A DNA stretch of 64,000 nucleotides from Burkholderiales bacterium (GCA_016213325.1 JACRAY010000006.1:1-64000), one strand, 5' to 3'; counted from the stretch's first letter, positions 44,122-54,003 are shown. Numbers and translations are program-made. The notes: a model not told the origin generated them from the sequence alone.

Positions 44122-45912
44122 GTGTGGAACTATCGGTGGCACGCCATTTGCACTGTGGCAGCGGCGCTCGCACTCGCATGCGGGGCTGGTGCGCAGCCTG
44201 CGCAAGCGCCGGCGCCCGACACGGTCACGCTGGACGAAACACAGCAAACGGTCGAATTTGACCGGCGCAGGGTCTGGTCGGGCCCCGATGCCGAAGCGAG
44301 CCTGCATAAGGCCATAACGGGCGAACTGCCGTGGCGGACGACGTCGCACGAAGCCGTGCACCCCATCGCGCGCGGCCAGGCCCTGTGGTTGCACCTGCGG
44401 GTGCTGCGCAGCAGCCGCGCCGGCGGCCATTGGGTGCTGCAGTTCCCGGTGCCCGTGCTCGATGCGGTCACCTTGTACCAGCAGGATGGGCGCGGCACCT
44501 GGAGCCACCGCACGGCCGGTGACCTGCTGGCTGCCAGCGCGTGGCCCGAGGCCGGGCGCTTCCCTTTCTTCCGGCTTGAACTGCGCAGCGGCGAGCCGCA
44601 CGACCTGCTGGTTCGCGTGCAGCACAGCACGCCATTGAACCTTCCAGTGAGGCTAGTCACTGCGGCCGAGCACGACCGTCGCATGCGGCTGGAATACCTG
44701 GGCCTCGGCATGGCGCTGGGTGCGCTGGCCCTGCTGGTCGCCGGTTCGCTGGCGCGTGCGTGGCGCCTGCGCGACCCCGGGTACGCGTGGTATGGCCTGT
44801 ATGCGCTCCTGAGCATGCTGGCCGCGGCCGCCTTCACCGGCATCGCGGGCCACCTGCTGTGGGGCGAGCACGTGGCGTGGACCGATGCCGCGCCCGGATG
44901 CATGGCCATCCTGGCGGGCGCTTCGGCACTATGGATCGTGCGCAGCGTGACCGGCATCGTGGCGCGCACGCGCTGGCTCGGCCAGGCTATCCGCTGGGCC
45001 AGCTGGGCCGGGCCGCTGCTGGCGCTGGCGTACCTGTTCGTGGACCGCCGCACGGGCATCGCGATGGCGGGGGTCTTCCTGCTGACGGTTGCGGCGGTCA
45101 CCCTGTCGGCAGCGGTCGTGACATGGCGGCGCGGCGATGCCGTCGGCCGCTGGATGCTGATGGGCTCGGTGCCGCTGGCCCTGGCTGTGTCCGTGGCGCT
45201 GCTGCGCGTGTTCGGCTGGATCGAGGCCTCATGGCTGACTGAATATGCGCTGGTGCTGGCGCTGGCCTTCGACCTGCCGATGCTGCTGGGCGCGCTGAAC
45301 AGCCGCTCGCGCGAGCGCCGCGGCGCGCAGCTTCGCCAGCTGGCTTCGGCCAGCCAGGACGCGCTGACGGGCCTGCTGAAGGCCAAGCCTTTCGACGCAC
45401 GGCTCACGCATGCCCTGCTGCGCTTCCACCGCCGCGGCGAAAGCAGCGCCGTCGCCGTGATCGAACTTGCCAACTACGAATGGATCAAGTCGCGCCGCGG
45501 CCCCGAAGCAGCCGAGGAGAGCCTGCTGCGTGCCGTGATCAAGCTGCGCAAGCTGGTGCGTGACGTGGACACCACCGGGCGCATCGGCGAGGCGCGCATC
45601 GGCCTGGTGCTGGAAGGCGTGTCGTCGCGGCAGGTGGTGGCGCAGTTCGCGTCGCGGCTGGTAGCGTCGGGGCTTATGCGTGAACCCGAGCAGCCGGAAG
45701 ACCCCGACCTGCAGTTCCACATCGCCGCCACGCTGCTCCTCGAGCACGCGCCCACCTCGGCGGAGCTGGTGCGGCTGCTGGGCGCGGTGCTCGAAAAGAT
45801 GTCGGTGCGTACGCACCGGCCCTTCCGCTTCCTGGAGACACAGCAGTCGCTGCCGGCGGGTGAGGATTCGTCAGCGCTGCAAAGCGAAAGTGCGCCGCTG
45901 GCGGCGTCGTAG
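44122..45912 (+). CDS. 7TM-DISM receptor-like protein with degenerate GGDEF domain
   Basis: A 596-residue protein with a signal peptide (to about AGAQ), an extracytoplasmic beta-sandwich (about 30-185, 7TMR-DISM-like), seven hydrophobic segments (about 195-390) and a C-terminal GGDEF-type domain (about 400-570). At the active-site loop it has GRIGEARIGLVLEG where an active cyclase has GGDEF, so diguanylate cyclase activity is unlikely. It may bind c-di-GMP or GTP or act as a signalling scaffold. The start is GTG 44122 with no clear ribosome site; no ATG gives a signal peptide. Confidence 0.78.
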   Translation: MWNYRWHAICTVAAALALACGAGAQPAQAPAPDTVTLDETQQTVEFDRRRVWSGPDAEASLHKAITGELPWRTTSHEAVHPIARGQALWLHLRVLRSSRAGGHWVLQFPVPVLDAVTLYQQDGRGTWSHRTAGDLLAASAWPEAGRFPFFRLELRSGEPHDLLVRVQHSTPLNLPVRLVTAAEHDRRMRLEYLGLGMALGALALLVAGSLARAWRLRDPGYAWYGLYALLSMLAAAAFTGIAGHLLWGEHVAWTDAAPGCMAILAGASALWIVRSVTGIVARTRWLGQAIRWASWAGPLLALAYLFVDRRTGIAMAGVFLLTVAAVTLSAAVVTWRRGDAVGRWMLMGSVPLALAVSVALLRVFGWIEASWLTEYALVLALAFDLPMLLGALNSRSRERRGAQLRQLASASQDALTGLLKAKPFDARLTHALLRFHRRGESSAVAVIELANYEWIKSRRGPEAAEESLLRAVIKLRKLVRDVDTTGRIGEARIGLVLEGVSSRQVVAQFASRLVASGLMREPEQPEDPDLQFHIAATLLLEHAPTSAELVRLLGAVLEKMSVRTHRPFRFLETQQSLPAGEDSSALQSESAPLAAS

Positions 45913-45921
45913 CTGTAGCCC

Positions 45922-46932
45922 CTACTGCGTACGGGTGACCTTGCGCAAGTGGCGCGGCCGGTCGGGGTCGAAGCCACGCGCCCGCGCCAGTGCTTCCACC
46001 ATCGGGTAGAACGACTGGATCGCCGCAATCGCGTCCAGCTCCTCCTGCAAGGTCTGCACCAACGGCAGGTTCGCGCCCGGGGTACCGGGCGGCGCCGCCA
46101 GCAGCACCAGCGCGCCGCGCCCACGCATGGCATCCGCCAGCGCCAGCAAGCCGGCTTGCGCGGGCCCGCGCGGTGCGAAGACCAGCAGCGGGTAGCCCTC
46201 GCCGATCAGCGCCATGGGGCCATGCTGCACTTCGGCGCCCGAGAAGGCCTCGGCCTGGATCGCGCAGGTTTCCTTGAACTTCAACGCCGCTTCCAGCGCC
46301 ACGGGCAGGCCGAGCCCGCGGCCTATGACGAACAAGCGGTCGGTGTCGCGCAGGGCTTCGACGGCGGCCCCCCAGTCGCACTGCGCCGCCCCTCGCAGGT
46401 CTTCCGGCAGCCGCGCCAGCGCGGCATGCAAGGGCGCATCGTCCTGCCACGACGCGACGAGGCGTGCGCCCGCAACCAGCTGCGCGATGAAGCTCTTGGT
46501 GGCGGCGACGCTCGCCTCGGTGCCGGCACACAGGTCGAACACCCACTCGGCCGAGCGCGCCAGCGGCGACCGCGTGTCGTTGACGAAAGCCGCGGTGAGC
46601 GCGCCGCCCGCGCGGAAGTAGTGCGTGGGCTGCACCAGGTCGGGGCTCTGGCCCGATTGGGAGAAGGCCAGCGCGGCCAGGCCGTCGCACTTGATGCGCG
46701 ACTGGTACAGCGTGACCAGCGACATCGGCAGCGAAGTGACGAGGCGGCCGAGCCGCGCCATCACGAGGTAGGCCGCGTAATGGGCGGCGTGGTCGGAGCT
46801 GCCGCGCGCCACGGTCAGCATGGCCTGCGGCGGCTGCGCGCGAAGCCGCGCTCCAAGGTCGCGAAACGCGTCGGCACCGCAGGCGAGCTGCCGCGCGATG
46901 GCCTCGGGCGCCTCGCGCGCTTCAAGCAGCAT
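45922..46932 (-). CDS. SIS-domain glucosamine-6-phosphate deaminase/isomerase (NagB-II type)
   Basis: A 336-residue protein with two SIS domains, as in the isomerase half of GlmS but lacking the glutaminase part. Motifs are TVARGSSDHAAHYAAYL, FSQSGQSPDLVQ and ALKFKETCAIQAEAFSGAE, and a C-terminal Lys region. Following kinase and NagA it would convert GlcN-6-P to fructose-6-P and ammonia. I give ATG 46932, but a TTG at 46944 with AAGGAG 6 bases upstream is an equally good start. Either one overlaps the end of nagA. Confidence 0.85.
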   Translation of the reverse strand: MLLEAREAPEAIARQLACGADAFRDLGARLRAQPPQAMLTVARGSSDHAAHYAAYLVMARLGRLVTSLPMSLVTLYQSRIKCDGLAALAFSQSGQSPDLVQPTHYFRAGGALTAAFVNDTRSPLARSAEWVFDLCAGTEASVAATKSFIAQLVAGARLVASWQDDAPLHAALARLPEDLRGAAQCDWGAAVEALRDTDRLFVIGRGLGLPVALEAALKFKETCAIQAEAFSGAEVQHGPMALIGEGYPLLVFAPRGPAQAGLLALADAMRGRGALVLLAAPPGTPGANLPLVQTLQEELDAIAAIQSFYPMVEALARARGFDPDRPRHLRKVTRTQ

Positions 46933-48043
46933 CTGCGTGGCCAAGCGGCTCTCCTTCGAGGTACACGTCCTGCAGGCGCAAGTCGCGGTCGAGCACGACA
47001 AGGTCAGCCCACCAGCCGGGGCGCAGTTCGCCGCGGTCCTGCAGGCCGAGGTACTGCGCCGCGTAAGTCGAAACCCGGCGCGACGCATCGGCGAGGCCCA
47101 GGCCCAGCTTGTGCACGCAGTTGCGCAAGGCTTCGTCCATCGTCAGCGTCGACCCCGCCAGCGTGCCGTCGGGCAGGCGCACGCCACCCAGGCACTTGGT
47201 GACGGTGTGCCGTCCCAGCTGGTAATCGCCATCGGGCATGCCACTGGCCGCCGTCGAGTCGGTCACGCAGTACAGGTGCGGGATCGCGCGCAGCGCCGCA
47301 TGGATGGCACCGGGATGCACATGCAGCAGGTCCGGGATGATCTCGGCATGCCGCGCATGGGCCAGCGCCGCGCCGGCGATGCCGGGTTCGCGATGGTGCA
47401 GCCCGGTCATCGCATTGAAGAGGTGCGTGAACCCCGCAGCACCCAGGGACATGGCCTGCACGCCCTGCTCGTAGCTGGCCAGCGTGTGGCCGAGCTGCAC
47501 GCGGTGACCCGCAGCGATGAGCTGGGGGATCGCCTCCATGTGGCCGGGCACTTCGGGCGCCAGGGTGACGATGCGAATCGGCGCGATGGCGTGCAGCCGG
47601 GACAGTTCGGCAAGCGAAACCGGGCGCGCATAGTCGGGCTGCGCGCCGAGCTTGCCGGGGTTGATGTAGGGGCCCTCGAGATGCACGCCGAGCACGCGCG
47701 CAGCGCGCGCAGGCCTCGTTTCGACGAGGTCCCGCAGGCCTTCGAACGCCGTGACCAGGTCGCCCATCGGTGCCGTCATGGTCGTGGCCAGCAGCGCCGT
47801 CGTCCCGTGCGTTGCGTGCGAGCGCGCCACCTGCCGCGCAGCGTCGCCGCCCTGCATGATGTCGCGGCCCGCGCCGCCGTGCACGTGCAGGTCGACGAAG
47901 CCGGGCAGCACGATGTTGCCGGTCAAGCCTTCTTCGGCCACCGGATCGCCTTCGATGCCCGAGATGCGGCCACCGGCGTCCAGTTCGATTCGGCCCGCGA
48001 CGAACCCTTGTGGGGTGAGGATGCAGCCTTCGATGCGGCGCAT
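46922..48043 (-). CDS. nagA: N-acetylglucosamine-6-phosphate deacetylase
   Basis: A 373-residue amidohydrolase-superfamily enzyme. Metal and substrate motifs are DLHVHGGAGRD, GVHLEGPYINP, QLGHTLASY, THLFNAMTGLHHREPG and the catalytic Asp in VTDSTAASG. It removes acetate from GlcNAc-6-P, giving GlcN-6-P for the next gene. The start at 48043 has GGAGGAGG upstream and shares one base with the kinase stop (TGATG). Confidence 0.93.
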   Translation of the reverse strand: MRRIEGCILTPQGFVAGRIELDAGGRISGIEGDPVAEEGLTGNIVLPGFVDLHVHGGAGRDIMQGGDAARQVARSHATHGTTALLATTMTAPMGDLVTAFEGLRDLVETRPARAARVLGVHLEGPYINPGKLGAQPDYARPVSLAELSRLHAIAPIRIVTLAPEVPGHMEAIPQLIAAGHRVQLGHTLASYEQGVQAMSLGAAGFTHLFNAMTGLHHREPGIAGAALAHARHAEIIPDLLHVHPGAIHAALRAIPHLYCVTDSTAASGMPDGDYQLGRHTVTKCLGGVRLPDGTLAGSTLTMDEALRNCVHKLGLGLADASRRVSTYAAQYLGLQDRGELRPGWWADLVVLDRDLRLQDVYLEGEPLGHADAA

Positions 48044-48930
48044 CACCACGCCTCCTCCACCTCGGCATGCATGCGATCGCGCACGAACATCAAGGCGCCG
48101 GCTGCGGCGCTGTGCGAGGCTTCCACCAGCCGGCTGCGCACCGCCGGCGAGAAGCGCGTCACCAGCAAGCGGCCTACGCTGCCGCACACGGCCAGCGGCA
48201 ACTGGCCGCGCGGGTCGATGGCCAGCGCAATGGATTCGAGCGCGGCCGTGGCGCGCGCCAGCAACCCGGCGGCGGCGGGGTCTGAAGCTTCGTTCTCGAA
48301 CACCGCGGGCGCCAGTTGCGCATACGCAAACTGCCCTGCCTGGTCGCACCAGGCCTGCAGCGCGTCGCGGTCGCGCCCGCACTCGGCCCATACTTCGCGC
48401 GCCAGCGGCCCGGCGTTGACACGCCCATCGAGCGCCGCCTGCGCGTGCCGCACGGCATGCAGGCCCAGCCAGGCGCCGCTGCCCTCGTCGCCCACCGGAA
48501 AGCCCCAGCCGCCGACGGTGGTGCGGGTGCCATCGGCGCGCAACACTTCGGCCACGCTGCCCGTGCCCGCGATCAGGATGGCGCCCGGCGCGCCGCCGTG
48601 CGCGCCCAGCAGCATGGTGTACGAATCGGTCTCGATCTCGAGGTGGCCGTAGCCCGGATCGGCGGCCACGAAAGCATCGCACCAGGGGCGGTTGCTCACG
48701 CCCGAGAGCCCCGCGCCGATCGCACAGCGTTCGCGCGAAGGCATCGCGATGCCTGCTGCGTGGAAGGCGTGGCGGATCGCCAGCTCGACATGGCGCCAGG
48801 CCTGCGCAATCCCCTGGCCCAGCGCCGAAGGACCGGCTTGGCCGTGCCCGATCACCGGCCCGTCACGGCGCGCCAGCAGCGCCCGCGTGGACGTGCCGCC
48901 GCCATCGATGCCCACGAGGAACTCGACCAT
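48043..48930 (-). CDS. N-acetylglucosamine kinase-like ATPase (BadF/BcrA family)
   Basis: A 295-residue ASKHA-fold kinase with the phosphate-1 motif VGIDGGGTSTRALL, IAGTGSVAEV and GGWGFPVGDEGSGAWLG. The family includes GlcNAc and glucosamine kinases. As first gene of the kinase-nagA-SIS unit it would phosphorylate cytoplasmic GlcNAc, implying uptake of free sugar by a non-PTS transporter encoded elsewhere. Substrate preference (GlcNAc or GlcN) is inferred from context. Confidence 0.85.
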   Translation of the reverse strand: MVEFLVGIDGGGTSTRALLARRDGPVIGHGQAGPSALGQGIAQAWRHVELAIRHAFHAAGIAMPSRERCAIGAGLSGVSNRPWCDAFVAADPGYGHLEIETDSYTMLLGAHGGAPGAILIAGTGSVAEVLRADGTRTTVGGWGFPVGDEGSGAWLGLHAVRHAQAALDGRVNAGPLAREVWAECGRDRDALQAWCDQAGQFAYAQLAPAVFENEASDPAAAGLLARATAALESIALAIDPRGQLPLAVCGSVGRLLVTRFSPAVRSRLVEASHSAAAGALMFVRDRMHAEVEEAW

Positions 48931-48972
48931 CCTTGCATTACAGCAAAGATGGGCGAGCCGGCTTGTAGGCCG

Positions 48973-49863
48973 TCAGGCTACTTCGTGCGAAGCCATCAGT
49001 TCGAGCGCCCGTACCAGCGCGGAATGGTCCAGCCCGGCCATGCCATTGGCCGCGCACACCTGCATGAGCTGGGCGGCACCGGCCGTCTGCGGCAAGGCCA
49101 CGCCCAGTTCGCGCGCGCCCTGCAAGGCCAGCCCCAGGTCCTTCTGGTGCAGCCCGATGCGGAAGCCGGGTGCGAAAGTGCGCCTGACCATGCGCTCGCC
49201 GTGCACCTCGAGGATGCGGGAAGCCGCGAAGCCGCCCATCAGCGCCTGCCGCACCTTGGCGGGGTCGGCACCGGCCTTGCTGGCGAACACCAGCGCCTCG
49301 GCCACCGCCGCGATGTTGAGCGCCACGATGATCTGGTTGGCCACCTTGGTGGTCTGTCCGTCGCCGTTGCCGCCCACCAGCGTGATGTTCTTGCCCATCT
49401 TCTCGAAGAGCGGCTTCACGCGTTCGAACACGGCCTCGTCGGCGCCGCACATGATGGTGAGCGAAGCGGCCTTGGCGCCCACTTCGCCGCCGGACACCGG
49501 CGCATCGACGTAGTCGGCGCCCAGTTCGTTCAGCTTTTTCGCAAAGGCCTTGGTGGCCATCGGCGAGATCGAGCTCATGTCGACCACGACCTTGCCCTTG
49601 CCTGCGCCGCCTTCGAAGGCAGCGGCGACGCCGTCCTTGCCGAACAGCACGGCTTCGACGTCGGGCGTGTCGGGCAGCATGGTGATGGTGACTTCCGCCT
49701 TGCGCGCCACTTCGGTGGCATTGGCGCAGCGCACGGCGCTGGTTTCGGCAATGGTGGCCGGCACGTTGCTGCGCGTGTGCACGTAGAGTTGGTGACCCGC
49801 GTCCGCGAGGTGCCTTGCCATGGGCGCGCCCATGATGCCCAGGCCGATGAATCCGATGTCCAT
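48973..49863 (-). CDS. garR: 2-hydroxy-3-oxopropionate (tartronate semialdehyde) reductase
   Basis: A 296-residue beta-hydroxyacid dehydrogenase with the Rossmann start MDIGFIGLGIMGAPMARHL, the substrate motif DAPVSGGEVGAK and the catalytic Lys in GQTTKVANQIIVALN. It reduces tartronate semialdehyde from the aldolase step to glycerate. It is the last gene of the glucarate unit, 16 bases after the aldolase gene. GlxR from glyoxylate metabolism is a near-equivalent alternative. Confidence 0.92.
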   Translation of the reverse strand: MDIGFIGLGIMGAPMARHLADAGHQLYVHTRSNVPATIAETSAVRCANATEVARKAEVTITMLPDTPDVEAVLFGKDGVAAAFEGGAGKGKVVVDMSSISPMATKAFAKKLNELGADYVDAPVSGGEVGAKAASLTIMCGADEAVFERVKPLFEKMGKNITLVGGNGDGQTTKVANQIIVALNIAAVAEALVFASKAGADPAKVRQALMGGFAASRILEVHGERMVRRTFAPGFRIGLHQKDLGLALQGARELGVALPQTAGAAQLMQVCAANGMAGLDHSALVRALELMASHEVA

Positions 49864-49879
49864 GTCTGTTCCTTGACTG

Positions 49880-50671
49880 TCAGTAGGTGCCGTCGGCCTG
49901 CGGCTTCGGCATGCCGCCGCGCATCTCGTTCATCACCTGCTGCGCCCCCGCGGCCATCAGCCGCGCGTCCGAGCTGATGGTGACGAACTGGAAGCCCTTG
50001 GCGATGCGCTCCAGCGCGAACTTGGGCGCGCCGTTGTGGATGCCGGCGACGATGCCGTGTGCCTTGGCGCGCGCCAGGATGTGGTCGATGGCTTGCGCGA
50101 CGGGCGCTTCCACGTCGTCGAACGCGGGCTTGCAGCCGAGCGCCAGCGACAGGTCCGAAGGGCCGATGTAGACCGCGTCGAGCCCCTCGACCGACAGGAT
50201 GTCGTCCAGGTTGTCCAGGGCCGCTGCGGTCTCGATCATCGCGAAGGTCACGATGGTGTCGTTGGCGTGCTGCGGATAGTCCGCCCCGCTGTAAAGCAGG
50301 CTGCGGATCGGGCCGAAGCTGCGCGTGCCGCGCGGCGCGTAGTGCGTGTAGGCCACCAGCTTCTGCGCGTCTTCCCGCGTGTTGACCATCGGGCAGATGA
50401 CGCCGTAGGCACCCGCGTCCAGCGTCTTCATCAGGATGCCGGGCTCCAGCCAGGGAACGCGCACCACCGGCACGGTGGCCGTGGTCGAGATCGCCTGCAG
50501 CATGCCCAGCATCGCCTGGTAATCGACCACGCCGTGCTGCAGGTCGATGGTGAGGGAGTCCCAGCCCTGGTGGGCCATGGTCTCGGCGGAAAAGCCGCTG
50601 GGGATGGCCAGCCAGCCGTTGACGGCGGCCTTGCCTTCTTTCCACAACGACCGCAGGCGGTTTTCTCTCAT
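49880..50671 (-). CDS. garL: 5-keto-4-deoxy-D-glucarate aldolase (HpcH/HpaI family)
   Basis: A 263-residue class II aldolase with MAHQGWDSLTIDLQHGVVDY, VPVVRVPWLEPG, MIETAAALDNL and YIGPSDLSLALG, all family landmarks of substrate and metal binding. It cleaves 5-keto-4-deoxyglucarate to pyruvate and tartronate semialdehyde. ATG 50671 has GAGGAG 5 bases upstream and lies 10 bases after gudD. A related role on 4-hydroxy-2-oxo acids is possible, but the neighbours favour this one. Confidence 0.9.
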   Translation of the reverse strand: MRENRLRSLWKEGKAAVNGWLAIPSGFSAETMAHQGWDSLTIDLQHGVVDYQAMLGMLQAISTTATVPVVRVPWLEPGILMKTLDAGAYGVICPMVNTREDAQKLVAYTHYAPRGTRSFGPIRSLLYSGADYPQHANDTIVTFAMIETAAALDNLDDILSVEGLDAVYIGPSDLSLALGCKPAFDDVEAPVAQAIDHILARAKAHGIVAGIHNGAPKFALERIAKGFQFVTISSDARLMAAGAQQVMNEMRGGMPKPQADGTY

Positions 50672-50681
50672 GGGGACTCCT

Positions 50682-52007
50682 CTAGCGAACCATGCAGGGC
50701 CGCTTGTTGTCGAATTTCCAGCCCGGGACCAGGTACTGCATGGCCATCGCGTCATCGCGCGCGCCCAGGCCGTGCTGCTGGTACAGCGCGTTCGCCTTTG
50801 CCAACTCGGCCTCGTCGATCTCGATGCCCAGGCCCGGCTTCTCCGGCACGTCAATAGAGCCGCCCTTGATCTGCAGCGGCTCGCTCGTCAGGCGCTGGCC
50901 GTCCTGCCAGATCCAGTGCGTGTCGATCGCGGTCACCTTGCCGGGCGCGGCGGCGCCGACGTGCGTGAACATCGCCAGCGAGATGTCGAAATGGTTGTTG
51001 GAATGCGAGCCCCAGGTCAGGCCCCAGTCCTTGCACACCTGCGCCACACGCACCGAACCTGCCATCGTCCAGAAGTGCGGGTCGGCCAGCGGGATGTCGA
51101 CCGACTGCAGCGCGAGCGAGTGCGAGAGTTGCCGCCAGTCGGTGGCAACCATGTTGGTGGCGGTCGGCAGGCCGGTGGCGCGGCGGAACTCCGCCATCAC
51201 CTCGCGGCCCGAGAAGCCGTCTTCGGCGCCGCACGGGTCTTCGGCGTAGGCCACGATCCCGCGCATCTTCTCACCCAGGCGGATCGCGTCCTTCAGCAGC
51301 CAGCCGCCGTTGGGGTCCAGCGTCACGCGGGCCTGCGGGAAGCGCTCGTGCAGGGCCTTCACAGCCTCGACTTCCTCGTCGCCGCGCAGCACGCCGCCCT
51401 TCAGCTTGAAGTCCTGGAAGCCGTACTTTTCCTGTGCGGCTTCGGCAAGGCGCACCACGCGCCCGGGCGTCATCGCTTCTTCCCAGCGCACGCGCGACCA
51501 CTCGTCTTTCGCGTCCGGCTCGCTCGCGTACGGCAGGCCGGTCTTGCGGCTGTCGCCCACGAAGAACAGGTAGCCGAGCATCTGTACCGACTCGCGCTGC
51601 TGGCCTTCGCCGAGGAGCGCTGCAACCGGCACGCCCATGTGCTGGCCCTGCAGGTCGAGCAGCGCCGACTCGACGGCCGTGACCGCGTGGATGGTGGTGC
51701 GCAGGTCGAAGGTCTGCAGCCCGCGCCCGCCCGAATCGCGGTCGGCGAACTTCGCTCGCATGCCGTTCAGGATGGCCTGCAGGTTGCCGATGGACTGGCC
51801 TTCGACCAGCACCCGTGCATCCTCCAGCGTCTGGCGGATCTTTTCGCCGCCCGGCACCTCACCCAGCCCGGTGTGGCCGGACGAGTCGGTGACCAGCACG
51901 ATGTTGCGCGTGAAGAAGGGCGCGTGCGCGCCCGACAGGTTCAGCAGCATGCTGTCGCGGCCGGCGACCGGCACCACGCGCATGTGCTTGACGATAGGAG
52001 CGCTCAT
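50682..52007 (-). CDS. gudD: Glucarate dehydratase
   Basis: A 441-residue enolase-superfamily enzyme of the right length. Characteristic are [17 protein letters not shown] at the capping domain, FKLKGGV with the catalytic Lys, metal ligands in [16 protein letters not shown] and the region near TGLPTATNM, and the SHSNNHFD histidine. It dehydrates glucarate (and idarate) to 5-keto-4-deoxyglucarate. It begins one base after the Bug gene stop. Confidence 0.95.
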   Translation of the reverse strand: MSAPIVKHMRVVPVAGRDSMLLNLSGAHAPFFTRNIVLVTDSSGHTGLGEVPGGEKIRQTLEDARVLVEGQSIGNLQAILNGMRAKFADRDSGGRGLQTFDLRTTIHAVTAVESALLDLQGQHMGVPVAALLGEGQQRESVQMLGYLFFVGDSRKTGLPYASEPDAKDEWSRVRWEEAMTPGRVVRLAEAAQEKYGFQDFKLKGGVLRGDEEVEAVKALHERFPQARVTLDPNGGWLLKDAIRLGEKMRGIVAYAEDPCGAEDGFSGREVMAEFRRATGLPTATNMVATDWRQLSHSLALQSVDIPLADPHFWTMAGSVRVAQVCKDWGLTWGSHSNNHFDISLAMFTHVGAAAPGKVTAIDTHWIWQDGQRLTSEPLQIKGGSIDVPEKPGLGIEIDEAELAKANALYQQHGLGARDDAMAMQYLVPGWKFDNKRPCMVR

Positions 52008-52008
52008 C

Positions 52009-52965
52009 TCAATCGGCCGTGATCTTCCGTGTTTCGATCAGCGACTTCCAGCGCGCGAACTCGGTCGCCTGGAACCGGGCGAATTGCTCCGGCGTGTTGC
52101 CCACGATCTCGAAGCCTTGCGCGACCAGCTTGTCCTTGACGTCCTTGTCGTTGAGCGACGCGACGATGGCCGCGTGCACCTTGGCCTTGATGTCGGCCGG
52201 GATGCCCTTGGGCGCGGCGACGGCTTGCCACGACTGCACTTCGGCGCCCTTCACACCCTGCTCGGCGAGGGTCGGCAGGTCCGGCAGCAGCGTGTTGCGC
52301 TGCTCGGAGGCCACGCCCAGCGCGCGCACCTTGCCCGACTTGATGTGCTGGATGATGCTGTTGATGTTGACGAATGCCGCGTCCACCTGGCCGCCCAGCA
52401 GGTCGTTGATGGCGGGGCCGCCGCCCTTGTACGGGATGTGCAGGCCCTCGGTGGACGACTGCTGCCAGAACAGTTCGGCCGACAGGTGGTCCGACGAGCC
52501 GTTTCCCGACGAGGCGAAGCTCACCTTGCCGGGCGTCTTCTTCAGCGCGGCCAGCATGTCGACCACGTTCCTGATAGGCGACTTCTCGGGCACCACCAGC
52601 ACGTTGGGCGCCTGCACGGCCACGGTGATCGGATCGAAGTCCTTCAGCGCGTCGTACTGCACCCCCTTGATGAGGTGCGGCGCGATCACGAAGGGCCCGA
52701 GCGACGAGACGAAGAACGTGTAGCCGTCCGGGGCCGCGCGCTTGACGAAGGCGGCGCCGATGGTGCCGGTGGCACCGGCCTTGTTCTCGATGACCCAGGT
52801 GCCGCCCAGCTTTTCCTGCAATTTCTGCGAGAGCACGCGGGCGATGGCGTCGGTGGAGCCGCCCGGCGGGAACGGGACGACCAGCGTGACGGGCTTGTCC
52901 GGCCACGCGAAAGCCGAGACGGCCGTGAAGGCGGCGGCGATGAGGGTGAGGATCTGCTTCTTCAT
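52009..52965 (-). CDS. Bug/TctC periplasmic binding protein, aldarate operon copy 1
   Basis: A 318-residue exported receptor (signal to about SAFA; mature start [20 protein letters not shown]). [13 protein letters not shown] and [17 protein letters not shown] are Bug landmarks. Its place directly before gudD suggests glucarate/galactarate or a related sugar acid as ligand. There is no TctA/TctB permease in the window, so the membrane partner must be elsewhere, or the protein senses. Confidence 0.9.
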   Translation of the reverse strand: MKKQILTLIAAAFTAVSAFAWPDKPVTLVVPFPPGGSTDAIARVLSQKLQEKLGGTWVIENKAGATGTIGAAFVKRAAPDGYTFFVSSLGPFVIAPHLIKGVQYDALKDFDPITVAVQAPNVLVVPEKSPIRNVVDMLAALKKTPGKVSFASSGNGSSDHLSAELFWQQSSTEGLHIPYKGGGPAINDLLGGQVDAAFVNINSIIQHIKSGKVRALGVASEQRNTLLPDLPTLAEQGVKGAEVQSWQAVAAPKGIPADIKAKVHAAIVASLNDKDVKDKLVAQGFEIVGNTPEQFARFQATEFARWKSLIETRKITAD

Positions 52966-52986
52966 GTTGCTTCCTTGGGCGTTTGC

Positions 52987-53967
52987 TCAGTCGAGCTTGA
53001 TGTTGGCTTGCGCGACGACCTGGGCCCAGCGCGCTCGCTCCTGGTTGAAGAACCTGTCCTGCTCGGCAGGGGTCATGGTCACGACTTCTGCGCCCTGACC
53101 GGCAAGGCGCGCTCGGATGTCGGGCGAGCGGATCACGCGGATCAGCTCGGCGTTGAGGCGGGCCACGATGGGCTCGGGCGTGTTGCGCGACACCAGCGCG
53201 CCCTGCCACGTACCCGACTCGAAGCCGGGCATGCCCTGCTCGGCGATCGTCGGCACGTCGCCGATCAGCGGCATGCGCGTCTTCTTGGAGACGGCCAGCA
53301 CCTTGAGCTTGCCGCTCTGCACGTGCGGGATGGTGGCCAGCATGCCGTTCATCATCACTTCGGTCTGGCCGCCGATGGTGTCCTGGATGGCTTGCGCGCC
53401 GCCCTTATAGGGCACGTACTGCCACTTGGCGCCGCTGCCGCGCTCGACGGCCACGCCGGCCAGGTGCGGCGCTCCGCCCACGGCCGACACCGCGAAGTTG
53501 AGGTTGCGTGTCTTCGACAGCGCCACCAGCTCCTTCAGGTCCCTGGCGGGGATGGAAGGGTGCACCACCAGCAGGTGGGGTGAGTACGCGAGCATGGTCA
53601 CGCCGCGCAGGTCCTTCCCGGGGTCGAAGCTGAGCTTGGTGTAGACGGAGGGGCTGATCGCCAGCGCGCCGGTGTCGCACAACAGGATGGTGTAGCCGTC
53701 GGCAGGAGCCTTCGCCACCATGTCGGCGCCCACGTTGCCATTGGCGCCGGCCTTGTTCTCCACGATCACCGTCACCTTCATCGCATCCGACAGGGGCTGG
53801 CTGATGGCGCGCGCAATGATGTCCGACGAGCCGCCCGGCGGGTAGGGGACCACGATGCGCAGGGGCTTGTTGGGCCAGCCCGCAGCAGCGGTCTGGGCTT
53901 GCGCGCCCACGGCGGGAAGTGCCATGGCGAGGGGTGCCAGGAGGGTCTGGCGGCGCGTGAGCTTCAT
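52987..53967 (-). CDS. Bug/TctC periplasmic binding protein, aldarate operon copy 2
   Basis: A 326-residue exported receptor, first gene of the leftward aldarate operon (signal to about GAQAQ; PLRIVVPYPPGGSSDIIARA; VIVENKAGANGNVGAD; YKGGAQAIQDTIGGQTE). A GTTGT...ACAAC operator-like site starts 17 bases upstream of its ATG. It is more like a typical Bug than copy 1 in its N-terminal part; the two are not recent duplicates by eye. Confidence 0.9.
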   Translation of the reverse strand: MKLTRRQTLLAPLAMALPAVGAQAQTAAAGWPNKPLRIVVPYPPGGSSDIIARAISQPLSDAMKVTVIVENKAGANGNVGADMVAKAPADGYTILLCDTGALAISPSVYTKLSFDPGKDLRGVTMLAYSPHLLVVHPSIPARDLKELVALSKTRNLNFAVSAVGGAPHLAGVAVERGSGAKWQYVPYKGGAQAIQDTIGGQTEVMMNGMLATIPHVQSGKLKVLAVSKKTRMPLIGDVPTIAEQGMPGFESGTWQGALVSRNTPEPIVARLNAELIRVIRSPDIRARLAGQGAEVVTMTPAEQDRFFNQERARWAQVVAQANIKLD

Positions 53968-53983
53968 GCGGGGTCTCCTGTAT

Positions 53984-54003
53984 GTTGTCAGTCATCATAC
54001 AAC
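53984..54003. promoter_or_regulatory. GntR-type operator before the aldarate Bug gene
   Basis: GTTGTCAGTCATCATACAAC has GTTGT/ACAAC ends and contains TCATACAAC, the reverse complement of GTTGTATGA found at 54860. The shared 9-base half-site suggests one regulator for both promoters. Confidence 0.5.

Noticed and set aside
44122..45912. Active diguanylate cyclase
   Set aside because: The GGDEF signature is replaced by GEARI, so catalytic activity is not supported.
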